A stretch of 14,459 bases of DNA, from NCBI GenBank assembly GCA_964614415.1, contig CAZTLE010000104.1, positions 1 through 14,459 on the forward strand, given 5' to 3'. Positions within the stretch are counted from its first letter, which is position 1; each line of letters opens with the position of its first letter. Source of the stretch: CAZTLE01 sp964614415. Its GTDB lineage: Bacteria > Bacteroidota > Bacteroidia > Flavobacteriales > Flavobacteriaceae. Both the position numbers and the translations under genes were made by a program. This document shows positions 1-7,608 of the stretch, piece after piece. Below the pieces are notes generated by a model. It was not told the DNA's origin. It worked only from the letters and a program-made list of their open reading frames with translations, and made no database searches.

Positions 1-64
1 CAAGCGTTTCGCTTGTGGTAAAAAAATAGATTTCTTTAATAATTAGAGAATTTGATAAAACCCG

Positions 65-95
65 CCGCAGTCCAATTTTGGACTGCGGTTTTTTT
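65..95 (+). terminator. Intrinsic terminator of an upstream transcript
   Basis: A perfect 10-bp stem (65-74 pairs with 79-88, sequence CCGCAGTCCA) closes a 4-nt loop and is followed by seven T (89-95). This is a textbook rho-independent terminator for rightward transcription. The gene it ends lies left of the window; bases 1-64 hold no complete gene. Confidence 0.85.
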
Positions 96-148
96 GTAGT
101 TTTAACATGGGCACCAGTACCGTAGTATATCCAAATGACGAATAAGGT

Positions 149-592
149 ATGAGAAGCATTTTGTGTTTGACCTTTGCTAGCATTCTGGTTACAATGTTGG
201 GTTGTAATGAATCTAGAAAGGCAAATCAGAATTCAGTTATGGATTTTTACAGATGTTCCTTTCAAGGAGACAGTGAAGACATATCTGGTTTTCTAAACAA
301 GGATTCAATACTAAAGGGTGAAATTGGATTACAATTGTTTGCCAATCATTATTTGTTTTTTGAAGGAGAAGATGAGTCTTTGATGATGTACGTTTATCGT
401 CACGAAGACAGTGTCTTTGAGACTTTTCATTCAAGGGACCTTTCCGCTCAATATGATGATTATAGAAAATACAGGATGTATCTGACCGATTCCACATCTT
501 CCGGATTCGAAATGATAGTTGAATCCGCAGATGATATTTTCACTCAAATGAATGATAAGTCCATTGTTATTGAATGTGTGAAAAAGGAATAG
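149..592 (+). CDS. Small putative lipoprotein, function unknown
   Basis: The protein has 147 residues. It starts with a short basic and hydrophobic segment ending in a lipobox-like MLGC (Cys19), so it is probably exported and lipidated, with a mature part of about 129 residues. The mature part is rich in Asp, Glu, Tyr and Phe, has no second membrane segment, and matches no domain I recognise. The gene is more AT-rich than the transporter and signalling genes further right. The ATG at 149 is used because it places the hydrophobic signal at the very N-terminus; a stop lies just upstream. The lipobox has Met at -3, which is less usual, so lipidation is likely but not certain. It stands alone, 53 bp after the upstream terminator and about 200 bp before the next gene. 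Confidence 0.65.
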   Translation: MRSILCLTFASILVTMLGCNESRKANQNSVMDFYRCSFQGDSEDISGFLNKDSILKGEIGLQLFANHYLFFEGEDESLMMYVYRHEDSVFETFHSRDLSAQYDDYRKYRMYLTDSTSSGFEMIVESADDIFTQMNDKSIVIECVKKE

Positions 593-706
593 CCGTATAA
601 ATAAAGATTCCAGGTTTGGTCCTGCTACCGGTTACCTAATTGGATGGGCTTACACTGAGTTCATGGAAGTGCTCAGTGACGGCTTGATTGGTACCGGCCA
701 ACTCAG

Positions 707-735
707 TTGGCAATATCTTGAAATTGCTATATTTA
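707..735 (+). promoter_or_regulatory. Possible Bacteroidota-type promoter of the T9SS-sorted protein gene
   Basis: TATATTTA at 728-735 matches the TAnnTTTG -7 consensus in 7 of 8 positions. A TTG at 707-709 sits 18 bases upstream, as expected for the -33 element. The TTG lies in the right arm of a short hairpin (GCCAAC 697-702 / GTTGGC 706-711), which may be chance. The leader would be roughly 55 nt. Motif matching is the only support. Confidence 0.25.
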
Positions 736-795
736 AACGTCCATACCACTGCTGGTCTGTAGTTAAAACGAAACTTGAACGTAATTCTTAATGTT

Positions 796-1647
796 ATGAA
801 GAAAAGCTTTCTCATTGTTTTCCTTACGATAGCACAAATGTTAATCGGCCAGGAAATAACTCTAAATCACAATCATAATAGCACAATTATCGACCAAAAT
901 GGAAATTTTACCTGTAGTGGCGGAGGGGTGGCCTGGGCCCGGGTGTTTGTGCTTGAAGATTTTGGAGTTACAGGTCAGTTCACTATAAATTCCGGGTCAT
1001 TCGGAATCGAGTTTGGTAATTCGGCTACAGGAGATGGTGTCATTGTGAATGTGTATGAGATTGATAGCGGATTTCCGAATACGTTCGATGAATCTTCGAT
1101 TTTGGGTTCAAGTAATATGATCGACATTCCCACCAATACAAACAATACTGTATTTTCTTTCGATTTTCCAAACCCGATCGTAGTTTCTCCGAATGTAGAA
1201 ATGATTCTGGTAGAGGTCCGCCTGGGAGGTCAGGCGCAACTGGTTTTCATGGGGGGTACATCTACCAGCTCCGACTTTTCCTGGTGGAATCCTTTAAATC
1301 ATCAAAGCTGTCAGGGCCAGCCAAATACGTATCAAACGACCGTCGATCTCAACCGTCCGAATCTTAATTATTATATCACGGTTACGGGTGATAATCTGCT
1401 AGGAGTTGACCAAATTGACGACCTTGACTTTTCAATCTCACCAAATCCGGTATATAATACACTTAACATTCAGCAGTCAGAACTGCATGAAATTGTTAAA
1501 ACGCAAGTATTCGACATCAACGGAAAGGTCGTCCTGGAAGACGACGCTACCAAGACTTTGAATGTGTCTTCGTTTTCATCCGGATTGTATTTTTTAAGGC
1601 TCGAAACAAGGCATGGGTTTGCGACGAAGAAGTTTGTGAAGCGATGA
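796..1647 (+). CDS. Secreted protein with C-terminal T9SS type A sorting domain
   Basis: The chosen ATG at 796 gives 283 residues and puts a normal Sec signal peptide (MKKSFLIVFLTIAQMLIGQ) at the N-terminus. A TTG 21 bases upstream is in frame but would only add residues before the signal. The body (about residues 20-200) is beta-rich, with runs such as GVAWARVFVLEDFGV, and I recognise no catalytic motif. The last about 70 residues begin with the hallmark FSISPNPVYNTLNI and continue through VFDINGKVV and SSGLYFLRLET to a basic end. This is the type A sorting signal (TIGR04183 family) that directs proteins through the type IX secretion system to the cell surface or medium. The body's role is unknown; adhesion or binding would fit but is a guess. 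The gene appears monocistronic, and its probable terminator lies inside the convergent gene. Confidence 0.85.
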   Translation: MKKSFLIVFLTIAQMLIGQEITLNHNHNSTIIDQNGNFTCSGGGVAWARVFVLEDFGVTGQFTINSGSFGIEFGNSATGDGVIVNVYEIDSGFPNTFDESSILGSSNMIDIPTNTNNTVFSFDFPNPIVVSPNVEMILVEVRLGGQAQLVFMGGTSTSSDFSWWNPLNHQSCQGQPNTYQTTVDLNRPNLNYYITVTGDNLLGVDQIDDLDFSISPNPVYNTLNIQQSELHEIVKTQVFDINGKVVLEDDATKTLNVSSFSSGLYFLRLETRHGFATKKFVKR

Positions 1648-1685
1648 TTGGTAAAGGTTGATCAGTGTAACTGCCAATTCAGCCC

Positions 1686-3398
1686 CTAAATCGAAATCTG
1701 CTCCACGATCAATCGCATCCCTATGCGATTTTTTTCACTCGGGACTTCCGGAATATGTATGTAGAACTCCAACGCATCCCAAACCACCAACCCGGGAACC
1801 ATATGATTTACCGTCCCAGGTGGAATGGCAGTATCCGTATTGGGAAATAACTGAGCATCATATAGCCTGTTAAGACTGTTCTTTCCATTGCTTTGATCCC
1901 CAGGAGGAATATTAATCTCGCCAACAAGTACGCGACCGGTAACGTTTCCATTGGCATCCCGTCCCGTAACGGTAAAAATACTGATCCGCTTCTCCTGTAG
2001 CCCCAGTAAGCGACCACTTCCAATGAACAACTGAATTTTGGGAATCAATGTGCGCTGTCCAAAGAAGCGATATTCGAACGGTTCATCGGTATCTACGGGG
2101 AATACCGTATCCGTATTCTTGGAGGGTATGGAAAGTACATTAATGCGATGCGGGTTCAGGTAGGGGATGCTCAGTAGGGCATGGGTGAAATTATACGGAC
2201 CGCCCCGACCTCCCATGTTTACATTCTCAAAGGAGATATTGGGAAACGTCTCTCCCTGATCGTTCAATTTGATAAAATCCCAATCGTCAATATCGGTATA
2301 GAACCTCAGGTCCTTAAAGATAATGAAGTTTCCATTTCGTGGCGCATGTGCAGGGTGACTCCCGATCACAAATTTTCCATCGTAATGACCTCCGTCCATT
2401 TTCAGCTTTAATCGGTTGGCCCGTAATTTGGCAAGTATACCCTCTTTTTTATACCGCTCCCTGCCACCGCCTCCGCTAATGCCGCAGTCCCTGAAGGTAA
2501 CGGTGACATCGATCCTGGAACCCCAGGCGTCCAGCAAAGCAGCCGCCTTCGGATTTCGGGTGGCCTTCCATTCCAGTTTGGTATTCTGAAATTGCCAGTT
2601 GGCCGTAGCACCATACTTGGAGGGTTCATCCGGACTTCGTGGAATAAAATGAAGGAGACAGCCATCAATAACTACATTTCCGTTCGACACTTTAGTACGC
2701 CCATGGCCGGCCACATGGAAGACCTTTTCAATACTACCTCCCCAGCTACAGTTCTCATAGCCATTGATGACTCCCTGGGGGTTTTTGGAATAAAGAAACT
2801 CCTTGCAGTCAATGAAAGTGCAATTGAAGCAACTGGTTGTGTCCTCATTGAGATCGTAATAGACCGGTTCTTTGTTCGCGTCCAATTTTACCGCGTACTG
2901 AAAATTCAGTATCCGCTGAAAATTTTTGGTGTGACAACGGTGCAGACTAAAATTGCGTCCGCCGCTTTCCCCGTTTATATTGAAGAGATTAATATCCCAT
3001 TCCTCTTTGTTGCTCGAATCCTCTGCCTTGTGGACAAAGGTGAGGTCTTCAATACTCACTGAATTGTAGGTATGAAAGGCGAACATGGACGCATCACCGA
3101 TCCAGCCCCTGGGTTTGGTGAAATGCGCCGGATCGACCACCAGGCAGCTGGCAAACCGCGAATCCCCTGTTATTTTTAGTCCTAAGGCATTCTTGAAGAA
3201 AATGGGCTTATCTATCCGATATACACCCTTGGGAACATAAATATGGCCTACACCGTGTGTAGGGTTGTTCCCTCCCAGGGGATCATAGGTCAATCGTTGT
3301 TTTAGTTCTGCGAAGGCCTTTACAAAGGCGGTTGAATCATCGGACGAACCATCACCACTGGCCCCAAATTCCATAACATTTACAACACTGTCACTCAT
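1686..3398 (-). CDS. Right-handed beta-helix protein of the pectate-lyase-3 type, no signal peptide
   Basis: The protein has 570 residues. The N-terminus carries the signature of the Pectate_lyase_3/RHGA-epimerase family: NVMEFGASGDGSSDDSTAF (residues 7-25), then GHIYVPKGVYRIDKPI (51-66). Members fold as right-handed parallel beta-helices and include polysaccharide lyases, hydrolases, epimerases and phage tailspikes. Residues of about 70-420 fit the helix body. A C-terminal region of about 140 residues (after VFPVDTDEPFEYRF) looks like a separate beta domain. Secreted lyases normally carry a signal peptide, but this one starts MSDSVVNVMEF and has neither a signal, a lipobox nor a T9SS tail. 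It is therefore either cytoplasmic or exported by another route. I cannot assign catalytic residues or a substrate. It diverges from the eCIS-leader gene at 3683. The ATG at 3398 fits because the family signature begins within ten residues of it. Confidence 0.8.
   Translation of the reverse strand: MSDSVVNVMEFGASGDGSSDDSTAFVKAFAELKQRLTYDPLGGNNPTHGVGHIYVPKGVYRIDKPIFFKNALGLKITGDSRFASCLVVDPAHFTKPRGWIGDASMFAFHTYNSVSIEDLTFVHKAEDSSNKEEWDINLFNINGESGGRNFSLHRCHTKNFQRILNFQYAVKLDANKEPVYYDLNEDTTSCFNCTFIDCKEFLYSKNPQGVINGYENCSWGGSIEKVFHVAGHGRTKVSNGNVVIDGCLLHFIPRSPDEPSKYGATANWQFQNTKLEWKATRNPKAAALLDAWGSRIDVTVTFRDCGISGGGGRERYKKEGILAKLRANRLKLKMDGGHYDGKFVIGSHPAHAPRNGNFIIFKDLRFYTDIDDWDFIKLNDQGETFPNISFENVNMGGRGGPYNFTHALLSIPYLNPHRINVLSIPSKNTDTVFPVDTDEPFEYRFFGQRTLIPKIQLFIGSGRLLGLQEKRISIFTVTGRDANGNVTGRVLVGEINIPPGDQSNGKNSLNRLYDAQLFPNTDTAIPPGTVNHMVPGLVVWDALEFYIHIPEVPSEKNRIGMRLIVEQISI
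1711..1735 (+). terminator. Intrinsic terminator inside the 3' end of the convergent gene
   Basis: A perfect 8-bp stem AATCGCAT (1711-1718) / ATGCGATT (1723-1730) has a 4-nt loop and is followed by T to 1735, giving a run of seven T. It lies 64 bp after the stop of the T9SS-sorted protein gene and is oriented to end its transcript. The same bases encode residues near the C-terminus (around KNRIGMRLI) of the minus-strand beta-helix protein. Confidence 0.7.
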
Positions 3399-3682
3399 AC
3401 TATTGTCTTAAAATTAAATTACGAATACTATCGCTCGTTGCATCCCGGGGGATGAATGAACTGCTTTTGTTTAATAATTGGGAAGTGTTTTTGGAATGGT
3501 TCAAACTTATCCTTTTCTCACCTTTGACCGCAAGAGTCTTTTTCCCCTTTTTTCTGTGGATTTATCCTCCCACCGTGTGAACCCCAGGCCTCAATTACGT
3601 AAAAACCCGTATAGGGAGTGCGCTGGCAATGACTTACCTTCCAAAATGTACATTGGAGAAAGAATATCTTATATCCAACACC

Positions 3683-4975
3683 ATGAAGGTAGGCATCACC
3701 AAAACTGACAAAAGCAAAACCCCGCCCCCCGTTCACAATTCGGCCAACGAGAGCAATAAGAGCAAGGACGCCTCTTTTAAGGATGAACGTCCCGAGACGC
3801 TGCAATTGAACAAGATGCAAGGTGCGGCCGATGGATATGTACAGAAGACCCGGGTAGTGCAACTTCAGAAGAAAGCAAACCTGTTTACCGCAACCAGCAA
3901 ACAGCCCATCCAAATGAAGCCGGCCGAGGTTAAGGGAACGACACATCCGGTAAAGAAAAAAGGGCTATCCATAATGAAGGGTGAGAAGGGAAAACTACTG
4001 GCCCATGGCACACCACTGGATGTAAATCCCGGTGTACGATTGCGCTCCCGACGGGGTCCCAATCAGGAGATGGTAGGGGATTACGATACCCGGGGTGAAC
4101 ACATATACCGATGGTACCTTATTAATGATATGTTAGGTGGTGAATGGTATATACGGGAAGGTACTTTTGAATTTAGTAGCTCCGAAGATGCTCCGGAGGT
4201 AAGTGAACTTTCGCACCCGGACAAGCGTACCAAAAGACAAAGCCATTATGCGGTGCGCTTCGAAGTATGGTACAATGAACATTTTTTCGATGCAGGGCAT
4301 GAGCATGAAAAGGTGGATCAATCCGGACACATGGTAATGAAAGATATGAGTACATCACATCCCAAGGGAAAACCGTACTATGCATACGAACAGAGAGGAG
4401 CGAAAGAGGTAGATACAGCGAAGAAAACCGGGAGCATGGGAATGACAAGCGATTCAAGGGTAACGGAAGATGATGCTGAAGGAATTAGAGTGGAAGGATT
4501 TCCGTTTAAAGCAAAATATTCAGGACTTGGTACGGAGAACGAAAGTCAAACAGATATTGAAAAACGATTGAGAGGGCAAAAGAGGGTGCTCGACAGTAAG
4601 AGGTGGGTTAAATATAAGCCCACGGAACATAGGGCTGAAGATGCGGTTACGCGTTTTACTAAAAGAAAATGGATCGAGATCCTGGTGACCAAAAAAGAGT
4701 TTGACTACTTGAAGGATAAATTTGAAGAACGTAAAAAAGGCGGCTTTTACTCCTTCCTAAGAGAGGCTCGGACCGGCCTTGGTTACGACCTGGCAACACG
4801 CTGCCTGTCTGTATTGGAAGATATTGCACTGAAACGAAAAGAAAAAGAAGCAAAAAAAGCGGAAGGGCCACAAGCTCATAGAGATCTGCAAACAGGTCAT
4901 GCCCGTGAGGTGTTGGACCACTTTGCCCAGATAAATAAGGTCACCGTAAAGCACAAAGGAGAGGAACCCGCGTAG
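3683..4975 (+). CDS. Putative eCIS-associated protein with Gln-rich leader and unassigned C-terminal region
   Basis: An ATG at 3683 gives 430 residues; another at 3629 would add 18. I prefer 3683 because MKVGITKTDKSK resembles the usual opening of such proteins. Residues 31-80 hold the leader seen on many DUF4157/eCIS-associated Bacteroidota proteins: FKDERPE (32-38), then two degenerate units, LQLNKMQGAADGYVQK and VQLQKKANLFTATSK, then QPIQMK (74-79). There is no signal peptide. Residues of about 110-158 (LRSRRGPNQEMVG ... GGEWYIRE) faintly resemble an SH3b domain. The only cysteine, Cys374, lies in GYDLATRC after VTKKEFDYLKDKF, a layout like the Cys region of permuted papain-like (NlpC/P60-type) folds, with His216 in SGHMVM as a possible partner. 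Both assignments are inference. The tail is Lys/Glu-rich. It could be a delivered effector or an accessory protein. Confidence 0.7.
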   Translation: MKVGITKTDKSKTPPPVHNSANESNKSKDASFKDERPETLQLNKMQGAADGYVQKTRVVQLQKKANLFTATSKQPIQMKPAEVKGTTHPVKKKGLSIMKGEKGKLLAHGTPLDVNPGVRLRSRRGPNQEMVGDYDTRGEHIYRWYLINDMLGGEWYIREGTFEFSSSEDAPEVSELSHPDKRTKRQSHYAVRFEVWYNEHFFDAGHEHEKVDQSGHMVMKDMSTSHPKGKPYYAYEQRGAKEVDTAKKTGSMGMTSDSRVTEDDAEGIRVEGFPFKAKYSGLGTENESQTDIEKRLRGQKRVLDSKRWVKYKPTEHRAEDAVTRFTKRKWIEILVTKKEFDYLKDKFEERKKGGFYSFLREARTGLGYDLATRCLSVLEDIALKRKEKEAKKAEGPQAHRDLQTGHAREVLDHFAQINKVTVKHKGEEPA

Positions 4976-5060
4976 CAGGGTCCATACGCAATAATCTGAG
5001 TAACTTAAGTACAACGCTTTTTCGTTTCGGTTCGTAGCACTTTTTCCCAAAAAAGAACCG

Positions 5061-5068
5061 TATATTCG
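5061..5068 (+). promoter_or_regulatory. Probable -7 element of the SulP transporter gene
   Basis: TATATTCG matches TAnnTTTG in 7 of 8 positions and sits in the setting ccgTATATTCGcgccc, a form common before flavobacterial genes. The start codon follows 19 bases later, giving a very short leader. A T-rich run near 5041 could stand in for the -33 element, but there is no clear TTG. Confidence 0.45.
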
Positions 5069-5087
5069 CGCCCTTTAATTCAGGCGC

Positions 5088-6737
5088 ATGCTACAAACAA
5101 CCATCAAGAATTTTACTCAGAATCCCAAGAACGATATCCTGTCCGGACTTACCGTTGCCCTGGCACTTGTGCCCGAAGCCGTAGCCTTTGCCTTTGTGGC
5201 CGGTGTGGAGCCCCTGGTAGGGCTCTATGGAGCCTTTATGATGGGGATTATCACTGCCCTGTTCGGTGGGCGCCCGGGAATGATAAGCGGAGCAACAGGA
5301 GCTATGGCAGTTGTCATGGTAGGCCTGGTAAAACTGGGCAACGAAGCGGGACAGGCCCTGGAAACCCCCGTAGATAATCTGGGCTTACAGTGGCTGTTCA
5401 TAACCTTGCTCCTGGTTGGGGGAATACAGGTACTGGCCGGAGTGTTGCGACTGGGTAAGTTTGTACGCCTTATACCACACCCGGTGATGATGGGTTTTGT
5501 TAACGGACTGGCAATCGTGATCTTTAAGTCCCAACTGGGACTTTTTCCTGAAGTAGCCGTACAGGGCATTTCGTTATGGTCACAGCCCGGGGAGTGGTTT
5601 TCAGCCTTATTCCAAAACTCGGATTTCTGGACCATGATGGGGCTGGTCGCACTCACTATGGGAATCATGTACGGCCTTCCGAAGCTCACTAAAAAAATAC
5701 CCGCGGCGCTTACCGCCATAGTTGTAGTAGCGGCTATTGTTATTTTGGGAAAGGTGGATGTAAGTACGGTAGGTTCGTTTATCAGGGACGGAGGAGGTTC
5801 CGGTTTGAAGGGTGGGTTGCCTGAGTTTCAGGGGCAATTGTTTACGCTGTTCTACACCATGAAAGGACACGTCTGGACCATCCTGTCCTATGCCTTTATC
5901 CTGGCCGCTATCGGACTCATAGAGTCCCTCATGACCTTAAGCCTTATTGACGAAATGACCGAATCCCGCGGAAGTGGGAACCGGGAGTGTGTGGCCCAGG
6001 GGGGAGCGAACTTCCTGAACGGACTCTTTGGTGGTATGGGAGGTTGTGCCATGATCGGACAATCCATAATCAACGTAAGCTCCGGAGGTAGGGGGCGATT
6101 ATCGGGGGCAACGGCTGCACTTGCCCTGCTGTGCTTTATCCTGTTTGCGTCGCCACTTATTGAGCAAATTCCAATCGCCGCCCTGGTGGGTGTTATGTTC
6201 ATGGTTGTGATCGGTACTTTCGCCTGGAGTAGCTTCCGAATACTGAATAAGATACCGTTGAGTGATGCGATTGTCCTTATCGCGGTTTCGGCCATTACAG
6301 TGTGGCAGGATTTGGCCATAGCTGTAATTGCTGGTGTGATAATGAGTGCGCTCACCTTTGCCTGGAAGAACGCCACCATGATCCGTGCCCGAAAACATCT
6401 GCGTGAGGATGGTACCAAGGTTTATGAGATCTGGGGTCCCTTGTTTTTCGGATCAACACAGGCGTTCAATTCCAAGTTCGATGTGAACAACGACCCTGAG
6501 GAAATCGAAATTGATTTTATCGAGTCTAAGGTCAGTGATCATTCAGGTGTAGAGGCTTTACGTAATATTGCCAATAAGTATATCGCTCAGGATAAAAAGG
6601 TCACCCTAACTCACCTGAGTCCTGACTGCAAAGCCCTCCTTCTGAAATGGAACCCCGAATTCGATACCCTGATTAAAGAAAGTATCGACGATCCACGTTA
6701 CTATGTGGTGACCGATATGATGGATTCGGAAGTGTAG
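5088..6737 (+). CDS. SulP/SLC26-family anion transporter with C-terminal STAS domain
   Basis: The protein has 549 residues, the usual length for bacterial SulP proteins. These are inner-membrane carriers of sulfate, bicarbonate or related anions, often Na+- or H+-coupled. The membrane domain (about 12-428) opens with DILSGLTVALALVPEAVAF and includes ALFGGRPGMISGATGAMAVV (57-76), LIPHPVMMGFVNG (128-140) and GGCAMIGQSIINVSSGGRGR (318-337), all typical of the family core. A cytoplasmic STAS domain follows (about 442-545), with EIDFIESKVSDHSGVEAL carrying the conserved D-x-SG loop and Ser486. The substrate cannot be read from sequence; bicarbonate or sulfate are both reasonable. No carbonic anhydrase, sulfate-assimilation or Na+/H+ antiporter gene lies beside it. 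The gene seems to be a single transcription unit with its own promoter, and I see no clear terminator after it. Confidence 0.92.
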   Translation: MLQTTIKNFTQNPKNDILSGLTVALALVPEAVAFAFVAGVEPLVGLYGAFMMGIITALFGGRPGMISGATGAMAVVMVGLVKLGNEAGQALETPVDNLGLQWLFITLLLVGGIQVLAGVLRLGKFVRLIPHPVMMGFVNGLAIVIFKSQLGLFPEVAVQGISLWSQPGEWFSALFQNSDFWTMMGLVALTMGIMYGLPKLTKKIPAALTAIVVVAAIVILGKVDVSTVGSFIRDGGGSGLKGGLPEFQGQLFTLFYTMKGHVWTILSYAFILAAIGLIESLMTLSLIDEMTESRGSGNRECVAQGGANFLNGLFGGMGGCAMIGQSIINVSSGGRGRLSGATAALALLCFILFASPLIEQIPIAALVGVMFMVVIGTFAWSSFRILNKIPLSDAIVLIAVSAITVWQDLAIAVIAGVIMSALTFAWKNATMIRARKHLREDGTKVYEIWGPLFFGSTQAFNSKFDVNNDPEEIEIDFIESKVSDHSGVEALRNIANKYIAQDKKVTLTHLSPDCKALLLKWNPEFDTLIKESIDDPRYYVVTDMMDSEV

Positions 6738-6969
6738 AGAAGGTTATTTATTGACTCTTTGTTTGTTTCGGGCAATTTTGAAGCCTCTTCAGGACTTGAT
6801 TCCTGTTGCTTTTTGGCTTCTTATGGCCGCCCGTCCGCTAGAAATAGGGTTGCAGCAACGGGAGTTTTCGTTACTTTTGATCGGGTAATACGATTCGAAC
6901 AATAGGTATCCTTGATTGACCTGAGGCTTCAATGGCGGATATAGATGTTTCGACAATGCATTTAGTGAT

Positions 6970-7608
6970 TTGATCAAAAGAATACTTAGAAAATATCGCT
7001 TCACGGCCAGAATAGTAGAAATGTACTTTTTTGCCAGGGAAAACCTCAAAAAAAGAGGGTGGTTCGAATCGAGGTTCAGAAAAGAATCTATCGACGTTAA
7101 TGGCGAACCTATACCCTGGTATACCTACTCATTCCTCAATTTCCTGAAAGACAGGTTGAACGGATCAATGACCGTTTTTGAGTTTGGGTGTGGAAATTCC
7201 ACCATTTGGTTTTCATCAAGAGTAGGGGAGGTGATAGCGGTTGAATCGGATCAGAAATACTTGTCAAAAGTCAGTGCGGAACTTAAGGGCCTAGATAATG
7301 TAACGCTACTGGGAAGGACTCAGGATGAGGGGTACCATCGTGCAGCTAAAGATACCGGTCGAAAGTTTGACATTGTAGTTATTGATGGAATAGATCGCGT
7401 GAATTGCGTTAAGCATTCGCTTGAATGTTTGAGCGAAAAGGGTGTTATAATATTCGATAATAGCGACAGGGTAGAGTATGAAGAAGCCTATAATCTTATA
7501 AAAGAGGCCGGTTTCAAGAGTATTGATTTTACGGGTATGGGTGCCATAAGTTATTTTGAATGGCAGACTACGGTGTATTATCGACCTGATAATTGTTTGA
7601 ATATCTAG
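6970..7608 (+). CDS. Class I SAM-dependent methyltransferase
   Basis: The reading frame is 212 residues from a TTG at 6970. There is no ATG or GTG between the upstream stop (6922) and that TTG; the next ATG (7021) would give 195 residues and keep the whole domain. The Rossmann core is clear: motif I VFEFGCGNST (69-78), the acidic end of strand 2 in VIAVES (Glu92), FDIVVIDGID (133-142) and GVIIFDNSDR (158-167). IPWYTYSFLNFL just before the core occurs in small methyltransferases from glycan or surface-polysaccharide gene sets. The substrate is unknown. Its neighbour on the opposite strand is an FkbM-type methyltransferase, which suggests a shared theme of modifying sugars or small metabolites, but no glycosyltransferases are present. 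Base composition looks more AT-rich than in the transporter gene before it. Confidence 0.85.
   Translation: MIKRILRKYRFTARIVEMYFFARENLKKRGWFESRFRKESIDVNGEPIPWYTYSFLNFLKDRLNGSMTVFEFGCGNSTIWFSSRVGEVIAVESDQKYLSKVSAELKGLDNVTLLGRTQDEGYHRAAKDTGRKFDIVVIDGIDRVNCVKHSLECLSEKGVIIFDNSDRVEYEEAYNLIKEAGFKSIDFTGMGAISYFEWQTTVYYRPDNCLNI

Noticed and set aside
1..60. Hairpin CAAGCG/CGCTTG at 1-15 and short reading frames running in from the left edge
   Set aside because: Too little sequence to tell a gene's 3' end from an RNA gene; no T-run follows the hairpin.
653..711. Short inverted repeats ACTGAG/CTCAGT and GCCAAC/GTTGGC before the T9SS gene
   Set aside because: Six-base arms at this length are expected by chance and no T-run follows.
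1658..1873. Plus-strand 71-codon open frame opposite the beta-helix gene
   Set aside because: Lies wholly antisense to a well-supported gene and has no family features or signal.
2592..3062. Plus-strand 156-codon open frame
   Set aside because: It is antisense to the core of the beta-helix gene, whose signature motifs are unambiguous.
3478..3708. Open frame upstream of the eCIS-leader gene, starting with TTG
   Set aside because: No recognisable features; it overlaps the leader gene in another frame.
5225..6418. Long minus-strand open frames (164 and 176 codons) under the SulP gene
   Set aside because: They are antisense shadows of a strongly conserved transporter gene.
6780..6820. Imperfect inverted repeat GAAGCC...GGCTTC with inner CAGGA/TCCTG after the SulP gene
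   Set aside because: Large mismatched internal loops and no T-run in the right place; not convincing as a terminator.
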